Part shown: positions 33,937 to 42,827 of the stretch, piece after piece
How the letters are laid out: every line of letters begins with the position of its first letter
Numbering within the stretch: position 1 is the first letter of the stretch
Source of the DNA: an uncultured Prevotella sp.
Lineage (GTDB): Bacteria; Bacteroidota; Bacteroidia; Bacteroidales; Bacteroidaceae
Direction: 5' to 3'
Length of the DNA: 64,000 nucleotides
Assembly (NCBI GenBank): GCA_905233165.1
Contig: CAJODL010000012.1
Coordinates: forward strand, 1 to 64,000
Notes under the pieces: generated by a model
What the model was told of the DNA's origin: nothing
Databases searched by the model: none
What the model saw: the letters and a program-made list of their open reading frames with translations, nothing else
Made by a program: the position numbers and the translations under genes

Positions 33937-34252
33937 GGGTATCAATAAAAAAAGAACGCTTATATATCTTGTCGGCGGACAAAATTTTGCGCGTCGGTGG
34001 ACGCGATGGATTTTCACCGCCTGGGAACAAATTTTGTTACCCCTTAAGGGGGGCAATTCCTTGAGGACTTGTTCGTATGCCAGAGAACTTGTTCTCAAAA
34101 CCATCGGCAAAGGTACAACATTCCCATTGCGGGCTACGAATATCCCATAATATTTTTTCCAAGAAATGTCCAGTGCGAAGTTGCCCCTTTCAGACAGTGT
34201 CATGTGTGTCATGTGTCATGAGTGTCATTAAGCATTTGGGATGAAAAAAGCC
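33937..34252. other. Non-coding stretch after rfbC
   Basis: No credible gene is seen. GTCGGCGGAC and GTCGGTGGAC recur 23 nt apart near 33971-34002, CCCCTTAAGGGG at about 34041 is a short palindrome, and GTGTCAT words repeat at 34196-34229. The sequence is more GC-rich than the following part. Confidence 0.5.
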
Positions 34253-34306
34253 GCATAATATATAATAATAAAAATATTATAATATTTTTATTATTATATA
34301 TTATGC
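34253..34306. repeat. Perfect AT-rich palindrome, 26-bp arms
   Basis: Arms 34253-34278 and 34281-34306 are exact inverse complements around a 2-nt centre. They contain only A and T apart from the GC pair at each end. It could extrude as a cruciform or act as a transcript-end hairpin. Confidence 0.95.
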
Positions 34307-34386
34307 CCCTAAAAACACCCTTCAAGTTGGAAATCGTTAATGACCTTAATGACCAATGACCTAATGACCACGGATTAAAAATTTGT

Positions 34387-34484
34387 ACTACCCTAGAAAA
34401 AGTTGAATGATATTTACCTTAACCCTGCCATAGGTTGAATGCCTGTTGTGTACCTTAATTCTTAACCCTGGCAAAAGTTGATTG
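34387..34484 (-). repeat. Three diverged copies of a CAACTTTTGCCAGGGTTAAG-like motif
   Basis: On the minus strand, related 20-nt motifs ending in AGGGT lie at about 34461-34484, 34418-34441 and 34387-34409, just downstream of the transposase remnant. They may be degenerate insertion-sequence ends. Confidence 0.5.
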
Positions 34485-34515
34485 TTTTTGTTGAACAGAC
34501 TCTGCGGAAAGCCGT

Positions 34516-34705
34516 TCAATCATATTTAGGGTTTGTGGTGCAAAGGTAGTGACTCCTTTTTGAATTTCCAAATTTTCGAGGTACTTTTCTCTGTAACTGA
34601 TCCATTTTTTTCTGTATTTTACCTGTACATGAGGCTGCCTGACGAGGTGTCATGTTGTTCAGCGACATGTGCGGACGTTCGTTGTTGTAGAAGGCCAGTC
34701 GACAT
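34516..34705 (-). pseudogene. IS3-family transposase (OrfB) C-terminal remnant
   Basis: The minus strand encodes about 60 residues with the block FYNNERPHMSLNNMTPRQAA, diagnostic for the C-terminal end of IS3-type integrase-fold transposases, ending in SHYLCTTNPKYD. The catalytic DDE region is absent: upstream of about 34705 the reading frame continues into unrelated sequence. It is a decayed insertion, indicating a past transposition into this gap. Confidence 0.85.
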
Positions 34706-34740
34706 AGCAAAGCAGACAGGTTAACAACAAAAACACTTAA

Positions 34741-34990
34741 TGGCAGCCATTCCGCAAGATGGAGCCAGCATGGGCGAAAGTACATGGGTCGAAATTTCGA
34801 CTGATGTTTCGAGAGGTGAAAATTGGTAATGGTGCCATCCGTCGTGCCCCTTGCTATTCTCTCACCAAGACAGAGTGCGCTGGTACATAGCCACGAAGTT
34901 CAACGACGAGGCACGTGAGAAGTTGGTGCTTCTCGGGAGGTTGTTGGCAGCCATCCGCAAGATAGAGCCAACGTGGAAAAAATCGATAAC
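34741..34990. other. Duplicated fragment of unknown origin
   Basis: About 26 nt starting GGCAGCCAT (34742) recurs with changes at 34946. A frame from 34851 reads RWYIATKFNDEAREKLVLLGRL and continues LAAIRKIEPTW through the second copy. The first copy is out of frame by one base, so this looks like debris of a coding sequence rather than a gene. I do not recognise the family. Confidence 0.4.
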
Positions 34991-35060
34991 GCTATACGTT
35001 GTGTGTGCAACCATAGAAAAGGATATTTTTGCCGATTCCATCGAGAGATTTCAAAATATA

Positions 35061-35120
35061 ATCACACGAATTAAAGTACATGAAGAGAAGAATATTCGTG
35101 TAATTCGTGTGATTCGTTGT
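35061..35120. repeat. ATTCGTGTA 9-nt repeat with inverted copy
   Basis: ATTCGTGTA, ATTCGTGTG and ATTCGTTGT (35094-35120) are preceded by an inverted copy. 35061-35073 and 35101-35113 form a 13-bp stem. Confidence 0.7.
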
Positions 35121-35236
35121 TCTTAAATACTTCCGAAACTTCTCACATTCGGCAGTCGTCCTAAACTGAAATAACTTGACAAATATTAAATAAAAAAAAA
35201 ACAATGTAAATAGCACGAACTTTTCATAACTTTTCT

Positions 35237-35370
35237 TATATTTGCATCCCCATACGTTTACAAAACCGAAACAATAAAGTCATTACTCCTTATATATTAT
35301 ATATATGCTCCAAAGCATCCGAACAATTATATTTGTTAACCCGTACTTATTGCGCATAAGTACGGGTTAA
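35237..35370 (+). ncRNA. Candidate orphan small RNA with promoter and 3' hairpin
   Basis: TATATTTG (35237-35244) is a -7 box with no coding sequence downstream on the same strand. About 90 nt later a 15-bp perfect stem (35336-35350 with 35356-35370, loop TGCGC) follows. A transcript of about 120 nt ending at this hairpin is possible. There is no T tract after it and no good -33 box, so the call is speculative. Confidence 0.3.
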
Positions 35371-35419
35371 TTTAAATAACCAAGGGTTATTGAAAAGTAA
35401 GTCTGACAGCTGTATAAAA

Positions 35420-37849
35420 TTACATCCTCACGCTTACTTCTGTTCCGTTGTAGTTGACAGCCTGTTTTGTACCGTCAGGTAGTACCACGTTAAAGATGCG
35501 GTTGGTGAGCATGCCGTCGTAGCTGCCTTGGCGGTCACCGATGGTGAGGGTGCGGCGACTGTCGTCCCACTGCATTTGGATAGTGGTGTACTTACCTTCC
35601 TCGTAGTTATAGTTGTCGCCTTCGTCTTCATAGAGCGTGAAGGTGCCGTCAGCGCTGGGATAGATACGCAATTCCAGTTCGTCCCATGCCTTTTCGCCGA
35701 CATATTGCATCTCAGGTCCGAGAGGCAGTATGCTACCAGCACGCACAAACATCGGAACACGGTCGAGGCGCGTCTCAAAGGTCACGTCCTGTCCGCCACG
35801 ATATTGCTTGCCTGTCCAAAAATCATACCACTGTGCGCCCTTCGGCAGGTATTTCGTAGCACTCTTGGTGCCGCTGAAATCTACTACGGGATATCCCTCG
35901 TTGGTGGTAGCAGTGCTTGTGACGCTCCATCCGTCCAAACCCTGTGCGTCGAGCTTACCACCTCGGCGATTGACAGCCTCAGGGGTATATTGTGCCTGCA
36001 CGATAGGTGCTGCAAGGATGCTACGGCCAAAGAGGAATTCACTTGGCTCCTGCCATGTGCGCTTGTCGGCGGCAAAGTCGGCAAACAGCGGACGCATATA
36101 GGTGTCGTTATTGCTGGTTACCTGCCATGCTGTGCTATATATATAAGGTAGCAGGCGATAGCGGAGGCGTATCTGTGCTGCTATGGCGTCAAAAACAGCC
36201 TCGCCTGGCTTGCCAAACTCCCATATCTCACGCGAGCAATCGGTGCCGTGGCTGCGGAAGACAGGACAGAACAATCCATACTGCATCCAGCGAACATAGA
36301 GTTCCTGGAACTGTGGATTGCGTGGTGCCGAACCACCGCCTCGGGTGTTGTAACTGCCGCAGAAGAAACCACCGATGTCGGTATTGAAGTTAGGACAGCC
36401 CGTCATGCCGTAATTCAGGCCTAGAGGAATCTGGTTGCGCAACACTTCCCACGAAGAGCTGACATCGCCACTCCACAGACCCGAGCCGTATCGCTGCTGA
36501 CCAGCAAAGGCAGAACGTGTCATAATAAACACACGCTTGTCGGAAGTGGCTTGACGCTGCCCCTCATATACCCCGCTGACGGTAGCCAGAGGGAAGGCAT
36601 TACGATAGCGGCGCCATGTGCCGTCACCGGCACTGTGGTCGTAGTCGGACTCTTTGGGATTGAAGCAGTCGGGGTCGGTAGAATCCATCCACCAGGCATC
36701 AGTGCCCTCATTGAGAAGGTTGGTGAGGTACTTCCAATAAATGTCGCGTGCCTTTGGGCTGAAAGCATCATAAACACGCACTCCGGAAGGGTAGTCCATG
36801 CGTGGGGGCCATTGTGCCAGTCCGCTTTGAGGCCACGTCTGGAAATCATAGAGCAATCCCAGTGAGTCGAGCTCACGATATTGCTTTGTCTTAGGACCAA
36901 AGCTTGCCCATATGCTTATCATGAAATGTGCATGCTGACGGTGCACTTCATCAATCATCCTTTTGCCGTCTAGGAAATCCTCATGGACGAATTCCATAGC
37001 ATTCCACGTATAGTTAGACCCCCAATACTGCCAGTCTTGTATGATGCCGTCGAGAGGTATCTGACTCTTGCGGTAGCGATTTACAACGCTGAGCAGTTCC
37101 TTAGAAGACTTATAGCGCTCCTTTGACTGCCAGTAGCCGTATGTCCAAAGTGGGAACATCGGTACCTGGCCGGACAGTGTGCGCATCTCAGCATTGTTGC
37201 CATCGACAGAGCCGCCCAGCATAAAGTAGTAGTCAACTCCGTCGCCAACCTCTGAGGATAGTTCCATCTTGTTATGACCTGTGGCATCGAAAATGGTGCG
37301 GGAATAGTTGTCCCAATATATAGACCATCCGCGGATGCTTTGGAACACCGGTTGGAAATCCTGCAGATTCGACTGCTCCATCTCCACACGTTTTCCGCGA
37401 TGTGACAGCTTGCCATCCTGCAATGTGCCGAGACCGTAGATAGGTTCGTCTTTCTGCAGGGCAAACGCCGTAGTAACACGGTAAGCACCCTTGTCAGGAC
37501 CGCTGGTACGCTCCTCGAAACCATAGGACAGCTCCTGCAACAGATTCTTCACCTTGCGGCCCTCAAAACTGACGCGACCTGTGATCTTGTTGACACGAAC
37601 GGTCAGTTCGCTGCTACTCAGTGATATCTCGCTACCACTCTCGCCACGCTTGATGTCAATATTCTGCGGCTGTGCAATGACCACAAGACTGGGGTGGGAG
37701 ATGGTGCGTCCTGTGGGCACCTTAGTAATGTGTACTGTGCGAGGAGTGAAAAACTCTACGCAAACGTCAGTGGAAGATGTCTTTACCACTGTAGGCTTTG
37801 CCATCACGGGCAAAGAAAAAAACAAAAGGAATAAGGCTTTGTAGTTCAT
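35420..37849 (-). CDS. Secreted glycoside hydrolase family 31 (alpha-xylosidase/alpha-glucosidase)
   Basis: 809 residues with a signal peptide (to about 17), an N-terminal beta domain, a TIM barrel and C-terminal beta domains including a DUF5110-like part. The nucleophile Asp389 sits in WWMDSTDPD, with GLWSGDVSSSW (acid/base Asp), IQDWQYWG and FRSHGTD as further GH31 landmarks. WWMDSTDPD is closer to alpha-xylosidases than to starch-active members, so xyloglucan side-chain trimming is possible. It lacks the PA14 insert of some gut xylosidases. It is last in the RluA-DUF4468-porin-queC run. Confidence 0.88.
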   Translation of the reverse strand: MNYKALFLLFFSLPVMAKPTVVKTSSTDVCVEFFTPRTVHITKVPTGRTISHPSLVVIAQPQNIDIKRGESGSEISLSSSELTVRVNKITGRVSFEGRKVKNLLQELSYGFEERTSGPDKGAYRVTTAFALQKDEPIYGLGTLQDGKLSHRGKRVEMEQSNLQDFQPVFQSIRGWSIYWDNYSRTIFDATGHNKMELSSEVGDGVDYYFMLGGSVDGNNAEMRTLSGQVPMFPLWTYGYWQSKERYKSSKELLSVVNRYRKSQIPLDGIIQDWQYWGSNYTWNAMEFVHEDFLDGKRMIDEVHRQHAHFMISIWASFGPKTKQYRELDSLGLLYDFQTWPQSGLAQWPPRMDYPSGVRVYDAFSPKARDIYWKYLTNLLNEGTDAWWMDSTDPDCFNPKESDYDHSAGDGTWRRYRNAFPLATVSGVYEGQRQATSDKRVFIMTRSAFAGQQRYGSGLWSGDVSSSWEVLRNQIPLGLNYGMTGCPNFNTDIGGFFCGSYNTRGGGSAPRNPQFQELYVRWMQYGLFCPVFRSHGTDCSREIWEFGKPGEAVFDAIAAQIRLRYRLLPYIYSTAWQVTSNNDTYMRPLFADFAADKRTWQEPSEFLFGRSILAAPIVQAQYTPEAVNRRGGKLDAQGLDGWSVTSTATTNEGYPVVDFSGTKSATKYLPKGAQWYDFWTGKQYRGGQDVTFETRLDRVPMFVRAGSILPLGPEMQYVGEKAWDELELRIYPSADGTFTLYEDEGDNYNYEEGKYTTIQMQWDDSRRTLTIGDRQGSYDGMLTNRIFNVVLPDGTKQAVNYNGTEVSVRM

Positions 37850-37860
37850 AAGATTATTTT

Positions 37861-37905
37861 AATGGAACCAATGGGGCCTATAAGTCCAATGGGACTAATG
37901 AGACC
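37861..37905. repeat. 9-nt repeat, 5 degenerate units (AATGGGACC)
   Basis: AATGGAACC, AATGGGGCC, TATAAGTCC, AATGGGACT and AATGAGACC are followed without a break by a heptamer array. They lie immediately upstream of the GH31 start. Confidence 0.85.
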
Positions 37906-37932
37906 TAATTCTTAACTCTTAATTCTTAATTT
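37905..37932. repeat. Heptamer array, 4 units (TTAATTC)
   Basis: CTAATTC, TTAACTC, TTAATTC and TTAATTT; the last unit contains the queC stop codon. Confidence 0.85.
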
Positions 37933-38579
37933 TCGTATTCCGTCGTGTCCTCTATTCCAGCGGCGGCGAGGGCTTCTTTGCGTTCTATGCATGTGCCACA
38001 TTTGCCGCAATGCTTCTCACCACCTTTGTAGCATGACCACGTCTTGCCGTAATCGATGCTTAACTGCTTTCCCCTGACAGCAATGTCTCTCTTGGTGATG
38101 TTGGTATAGGGCGCCAGAATCTGCAGACCCTCATACGTGCCGGCAGAGATGGCCGCACTCATAGCAGAGACAAACTCTGGACGACAGTCAGGATAGATGG
38201 CGTGATCACCACCGTGATTGGCCATCATGACATATTTCAGCCCGCGGCTCTCGGCCATTCCTGCGGCAATAGCAAGCATGATACCGTTGCGGAAAGGTAC
38301 AACGGTGCTCTTCATATTTTCGTCAGCATAGTGCCCCTCGGGAATATCTTCACCACCAATGAGCAGCGAAGAAGTGAAATACTTCTGCATGAAGTCGAGG
38401 GGAATGATAATCTGCGGAATGCCTAACTGCTCACAATGCCACTTCGCAAAAGCCAACTCCTTGGCATTATGGCGTGAGCCATAGTCGTAAGAAACAGCAA
38501 GGGCAATGCGTTCCTTGTAATCGTAGAGTAGGGTGGTGGAATCCATACCACCACTTAGTATAATAATAGAATCTTTCAT
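37926..38579 (-). CDS. queC: 7-cyano-7-deazaguanine synthase
   Basis: 217 residues. The PP-loop LSGGMDSTTLL at the N-terminus, the substrate region FRNGIMLAIAAGMAE and the zinc cluster CYKGGEKHCGKCGTC identify QueC, which makes preQ0 for queuosine tRNA modification from 7-carboxy-7-deazaguanine and ammonia. Its ATG directly abuts the porin stop codon (0 nt gap). queD, queE and queF are not adjacent. A phage or DNA-modification (dpd) context is not seen, so the tRNA role is the default. Confidence 0.96.
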   Translation of the reverse strand: MKDSIIILSGGMDSTTLLYDYKERIALAVSYDYGSRHNAKELAFAKWHCEQLGIPQIIIPLDFMQKYFTSSLLIGGEDIPEGHYADENMKSTVVPFRNGIMLAIAAGMAESRGLKYVMMANHGGDHAIYPDCRPEFVSAMSAAISAGTYEGLQILAPYTNITKRDIAVRGKQLSIDYGKTWSCYKGGEKHCGKCGTCIERKEALAAAGIEDTTEYEN

Positions 38580-40907
38580 CTAGTTAAATACCGTCCAACT
38601 GAGGCCTAAACGGAAAATACGGCTGTTGAGAGGATGGTGAGGGGTGTAGAAATAATTACCTGAACCAGCATTGACGTGAGACATCATGACAAAGAAACGG
38701 CAGCGCTTCAGCATGAAGTTGGCATATACATTGATGAGAGGATAGTTGCCAACCTTTGTCTTCACCGCTTCGTTCTGCTGCACAGCAAACTGCGACAGCT
38801 GTGGAACATATTCAGGAGCATAGTAAGACGTGAAGAAACGCATGTCGCCACCAAAGTGAACAGACAGCACGCGCGCAATCTTAAACTTCAAATAAAGGTT
38901 TGTCCATATATTCACTGACGGCACAGGAAGAATATCCTCAGCACTACTCTTCTGGAAGGTAATGCGATTTTCCCAGTTCAGCACACCGAGAGTGAAATTC
39001 TGCTCAAGGGCAAGCGTCAGAAGACTGATATTCTTTGATGACTGATAGATGTTGGCATCGTAGCCGGTGATGACTTCATTAGCCTTGTTGTATGTCACTC
39101 CGAGGTAAGTCAAATTCTGGAAGTTGTCGTAAGCCACACGGAGCGATGTGCGTGTTTTGCTGTATGTGAGGCTACCCTCAATATGGGTCTGCATCTGCTT
39201 ATTTAACCCATCGTGGTCCCACCAGAAATGCTTGGAGTGATAGTGACGTTTAAAGAAGGCTGGGGTAGTAAGATGATAGAAGGCTTTGAGGTTAATCTTT
39301 ACAGAATCCTTGAAAAGAGGAATTCTTACATCACCTGTACCATCAAACTTTAAGTCACCAACCATCTTGCCGGCAATCCATACCTCGCCCAACACCTTAT
39401 AATGGAATGTCTTGCCGAGAGTCTTTATGAGCTGACCACCGACAGAGACATTATTCTCTATATAACTGCTATATCGGGTGAGACTATCCTCCGCCAATCG
39501 GTAATTGGATAACTCATGGGCAATGAATGCCTTTGCTCCCATTGGAACATACTTGTTAAAGCCTTCGAGCAATCCGACGGCAAAAGTATTGCGAAGAGTA
39601 TAGTAATCGGTCTTGTCGTAGATAGAATCGCCCAGTGCTCTGTCAACAGGAACGCTGTACCTGTTGTTGTAAAGGTTCTTTGGAGACTTGTATGCGATAT
39701 ACGTGTGCCAGTTGTTATCAAACTGCAGGTTATGAATAAAACTGGTGACAGGCACATATTCCTCTTTTGTCCAAGACGTATCGATTGCTGCAGAGTCTTT
39801 GCGAGCCATGAGTGAATCCATCAGCAACTTACGCTTTTCTTCTGCTGCCTTCTTGAGAGCTAACCTAAGAGAATCGTTGGCAAGGTCACCGACAATCTGT
39901 GCATCGTCAGGCCTACCCAAACGTTTGGAAGGCTTGGGAGCACTGGCATCGCCAGAAAGCATTCTTTCTGCTTCCGCAGCGGTTTCTGCTTTCTCTTTCT
40001 CCTTCTGGGCCTTGATGGCAAAACGACGAGCCTCAATTTCCTGCTCAGTCATTGGCACCTTACGATAGAAGCCAACGTTATATCTATGGGAGAGAGTAGC
40101 ATGGAAGGCATTGGTGCGATTCCAGTTACTGCTCAACAAGACAGGGATTTCATTCTCGGAATATGTCTCGGAAGTAGCTTCTGGATGGGTAATATATTCG
40201 TCATTGGTGATGCCGCCATTTTCAGTCAACTTCAAGTGGTCAAAGGAGAATATAAGGTGAGCATTATAACGCTGACCTATATATGAACCCCACATTGTGT
40301 AATCGAAGAGTGCTGTGGATTGGTTTTGGTAATATCCGCGACCATATATATAGTCGAACTTAAAACCAAATCCTGCCTCCTTATTTATATTGTTTGCAAA
40401 GAGGGCCTTGAAATGGTCTTCACCATCTGTTCTGTCACCACAAGAGTTGAATGACAAATTAGTGATAGGCGAGAGGGTGTTGCTGAACTTTAGTGCTGAA
40501 GGAGGAGTGATGAAATAGGATAATCCATCAGTAAAGCCGAATGTGTTATAATCACGATCAGTTGCTATACGGGCTATTCGTGGCGCTCCGAGGTTTCCTG
40601 TTGTGTTGTATTCTCCATATGTTCCCGTTGTGAAGATAGAATTCATGAACAGATGCTGCGCAGTATCTGGAGCAACTGACGTCCTATCTCCGAAATGGTC
40701 GTCAATAGTCCATAGGTGCATACCCTTCGGCACTTCCTTATGCTTTGTCTTCAGAGAGTCAAGGGCGCGATTAGGGTTGAAAGTGTTGTCCGTCACCGTA
40801 AAACCATCATCGTAGAAAGTGTTGTTATTATTGCCTTGAGCCATTGATGGCATACAGAAGGCGAACAATATCACAGAAATAAGTATGATGTTATATATCC
40901 TTCTCAT
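38580..40907 (-). CDS. Putative outer-membrane porin (Porin_10 type) with charged helical insert
   Basis: 775 residues from the ATG at 40907, which follows the previous stop by 2 nt and starts a clean signal peptide (MRRIYNIILISVILFAFCMPSMAQ). Many alternating-hydrophobicity strands and a C-terminal LSWTVFN with terminal aromatic context indicate a beta-barrel; the MHLWTIDDHFGDRT region resembles Bacteroidetes Porin_10 proteins. Residues about 283-377 form a Lys/Glu/Ala-rich helical stretch (KAQKEKEKAETAAEAER and KKAAEEKRKLL) that does not look like barrel. Solute unknown. Confidence 0.78.
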   Translation of the reverse strand: MRRIYNIILISVILFAFCMPSMAQGNNNNTFYDDGFTVTDNTFNPNRALDSLKTKHKEVPKGMHLWTIDDHFGDRTSVAPDTAQHLFMNSIFTTGTYGEYNTTGNLGAPRIARIATDRDYNTFGFTDGLSYFITPPSALKFSNTLSPITNLSFNSCGDRTDGEDHFKALFANNINKEAGFGFKFDYIYGRGYYQNQSTALFDYTMWGSYIGQRYNAHLIFSFDHLKLTENGGITNDEYITHPEATSETYSENEIPVLLSSNWNRTNAFHATLSHRYNVGFYRKVPMTEQEIEARRFAIKAQKEKEKAETAAEAERMLSGDASAPKPSKRLGRPDDAQIVGDLANDSLRLALKKAAEEKRKLLMDSLMARKDSAAIDTSWTKEEYVPVTSFIHNLQFDNNWHTYIAYKSPKNLYNNRYSVPVDRALGDSIYDKTDYYTLRNTFAVGLLEGFNKYVPMGAKAFIAHELSNYRLAEDSLTRYSSYIENNVSVGGQLIKTLGKTFHYKVLGEVWIAGKMVGDLKFDGTGDVRIPLFKDSVKINLKAFYHLTTPAFFKRHYHSKHFWWDHDGLNKQMQTHIEGSLTYSKTRTSLRVAYDNFQNLTYLGVTYNKANEVITGYDANIYQSSKNISLLTLALEQNFTLGVLNWENRITFQKSSAEDILPVPSVNIWTNLYLKFKIARVLSVHFGGDMRFFTSYYAPEYVPQLSQFAVQQNEAVKTKVGNYPLINVYANFMLKRCRFFVMMSHVNAGSGNYFYTPHHPLNSRIFRLGLSWTVFN

Positions 40908-40909
40908 AT

Positions 40910-41122
40910 CTATTTCATATATCTTAAGACACATTCCGCCATCTTTATTGCCATAGCGATGATGACAATGACAATCCCCATCATCTTGATTCGCTCATCA
41001 TGAGCAAACCACTGACCATAGGCATTGACGCAAGCGCCGATGATGCCAATAATGATGAATAGCAGATTGAGAATCTGCCTAATCTTAAAAATCGTTGTAG
41101 GACCTTGGGGTTGTTGATGCAT
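40910..41122 (-). CDS. Small two-helix membrane protein
   Basis: 70 residues with two hydrophobic segments (about 17-37 and 47-64) joined by GQWFAHDERIK and ending in RYMK. No family is recognised. It is retained as a gene because it fits between DUF4468 (15-nt gap) and the porin (2-nt gap) on the same strand and has typical membrane composition. The tight fit to the porin start suggests translational coupling. Confidence 0.6.
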   Translation of the reverse strand: MHQQPQGPTTIFKIRQILNLLFIIIGIIGACVNAYGQWFAHDERIKMMGIVIVIIAMAIKMAECVLRYMK

Positions 41123-41136
41123 CAGAAAGAAGGATA

Positions 41137-41916
41137 TTATTTTTTCAGAGTCTCCTCAATGCGATTGAATAAAGCATCTTTTGCATCAATAGTCTTGGTG
41201 CGGAATTTCTCCGAACCGCCTTTCTGGAAGCCGTCACCTTTTTTGTTAATTGCCTGAGCATCAGATATCATATCCTCTGCAGGGAACTGTCCGCCCCCAC
41301 GCTCTTCGTCGTAGATGTAGTTTAGGTTGCACATAGTAACCAGACAATTTCCTTCAAGGCAGCCGATGACCAACTGATAGTTGAATTTTGTCTGGTCGAG
41401 AGACAGGAATTTATTCTCAAAAGTCAGAATCTCCTGTACTCGTGCCACGATCTGATGATTTGCTTCATCAGTGATAGATATCTTGCTGACATCAGTCTTC
41501 GGATTAATACCATTGCCGCCAGTCTCTGAACAATAGCCTTTGGCAAAAGCAAGCATAGTGTTGTATATCTCACCAGCAGACTTGCCAGGCACCTCAATGG
41601 CCTTTTGCCACTGAATCTTACCATTAACCTCTGGGCATGCTCCTGCAAGATATTTTGGGTCAATAACCCTTTCTGCCTTTGGTTTCTTCTCAAACAAAGC
41701 ACGCTTCTTTATCTGACCATCTTGAGTGATGGTATATGATTCCTGTGGTTTCTTCTTAGGCTTGAAGAGTTGGGCATTGGCATGGGTTGCATACAGAATG
41801 GACAGTATGGCGCAAAGAATAATGATTACCACGATGCGTGCCACGCAACCTACTACTTTCTTAATGATGAACAGTGCAATGATGATTGCAATAATTCCGA
41901 TGATTAATTGTGTCAT
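41137..41916 (-). CDS. DUF4468-like protein with N-terminal membrane segment
   Basis: 259 residues. Two hydrophobic stretches at the N-terminus (about 1-20 and 25-48, the second ending in ATHANAQ) precede a Lys-rich linker and a domain from about 100 to 210 (VPGKSAGEIYNTMLAFAKGY, LVIGCLEGNCLVTMCNLNYIYDEE) that resembles DUF4468, a TBP-like fold common in secreted Bacteroidetes proteins. The motif YDEERGGG..FPAEDMI is typical of that family. Function unknown. It overlaps the RluA stop by 4 nt (ATGA). Confidence 0.7.
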   Translation of the reverse strand: MTQLIIGIIAIIIALFIIKKVVGCVARIVVIIILCAILSILYATHANAQLFKPKKKPQESYTITQDGQIKKRALFEKKPKAERVIDPKYLAGACPEVNGKIQWQKAIEVPGKSAGEIYNTMLAFAKGYCSETGGNGINPKTDVSKISITDEANHQIVARVQEILTFENKFLSLDQTKFNYQLVIGCLEGNCLVTMCNLNYIYDEERGGGQFPAEDMISDAQAINKKGDGFQKGGSEKFRTKTIDAKDALFNRIEETLKK

Positions 41917-42779
41917 ATTTTAAACGGTATTGTTGTTGTAAATTCCAGTGGTTTGTGTGTTATTGGATGGTAGAAACACAGCATGTATGCATGCAGACAT
42001 AGCCGATGTAATGGGTCGTCCCCATTGCCGTATTTCACGTCACCGCAGACGGGATGTCCCATCTCTGCTGCATGAACACGAATCTGATTCTTCCTACCTG
42101 TTTCGAGTTTAAATTCCATCAGTGTGTGGTCTGCTGTGCGTTTGAGAACATGAAAATGCGTTATTGCATGTTTGCCGCCATTATCCACAGAGGAAGAATA
42201 TGTGATGTATGCCTTATTGTCCTTCAGCCAGCTCTCGATGGTTCCGTCATCTTCAACCACCTCGCCGCTTAGGACGGCAACATATCGGCGGTCAAAAACA
42301 ATGTCGTGCCATTCGTGCTCCAGAATCTGCTCTGTATCAATATCTTTCGCATAGACCATAAGGCCTGATGTGTCTCTGTCCAAACGGTGCACCACATGAG
42401 CCCTGCACTTTTGGCGAGTCTTGTGAAAATAGTCATCGAGAACACTTTTTACATTCAGCGATGAATGACCTGCTGCCATAGAAAGGATGCCTGCCTTCTT
42501 CTCGATAACAACGAGATACTGATCTTCATACACTATGCTGACATATCGGCTTTTGAAGACGTCATTCTTCTTGGAATTAGAAACCTGCACCTTCATGCCA
42601 GCTGAAAGGGGAAAGTCAAACTGAGTAACTGTCTTGCCATCGACCTTGATGCCACGACCTTTTAGTATGTCCTTTACCTTGTTCCTTGAGGCAGAAAGCG
42701 TTTCCAAAAGGAACTCCAGCAGGGGAATCTCTTTTGTAACACTATATGTTTTGTATTCTTTCAGTTTCGGATTATACAT
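41913..42779 (-). CDS. RluA-family pseudouridine synthase
   Basis: 288 residues from the ATG at 42779. An upstream TTG at 42830 lies within a promoter-like sequence and is rejected. An N-terminal S4-like segment (SRNKVKDILKGRGIKVDGKTV) and the catalytic HRLDRDTSGLMVYAKD with the active-site Asp are intact, followed by ETGRKNQIRVHAAEMGHPVCGD. It isomerises uridine to pseudouridine in rRNA or tRNA; which site cannot be told. A TTATCCACA by chance lies within the coding sequence. It is first of the RluA-to-GH31 run. Confidence 0.92.
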   Translation of the reverse strand: MYNPKLKEYKTYSVTKEIPLLEFLLETLSASRNKVKDILKGRGIKVDGKTVTQFDFPLSAGMKVQVSNSKKNDVFKSRYVSIVYEDQYLVVIEKKAGILSMAAGHSSLNVKSVLDDYFHKTRQKCRAHVVHRLDRDTSGLMVYAKDIDTEQILEHEWHDIVFDRRYVAVLSGEVVEDDGTIESWLKDNKAYITYSSSVDNGGKHAITHFHVLKRTADHTLMEFKLETGRKNQIRVHAAEMGHPVCGDVKYGNGDDPLHRLCLHAYMLCFYHPITHKPLEFTTTIPFKI

Positions 42780-42827
42780 ATATTCGGTTGTGCAAGTCTT
42801 CTGTCGGCTGCTTGCTATGTTAGCGCA

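Noticed and set aside
34851..35126. 91-codon frame in the island after rfbC
   Set aside because: Its end reads through a 9-nt repeat (IRVIRVIRCS) and its start has no promoter. Part of it is a degenerate duplicate of nearby DNA. Treated as debris.
37926..38579. queC as part of a phage or DNA-deazaguanine (dpd) system
   Set aside because: No dpd, restriction or phage genes surround it. Neighbours are housekeeping and porin genes.
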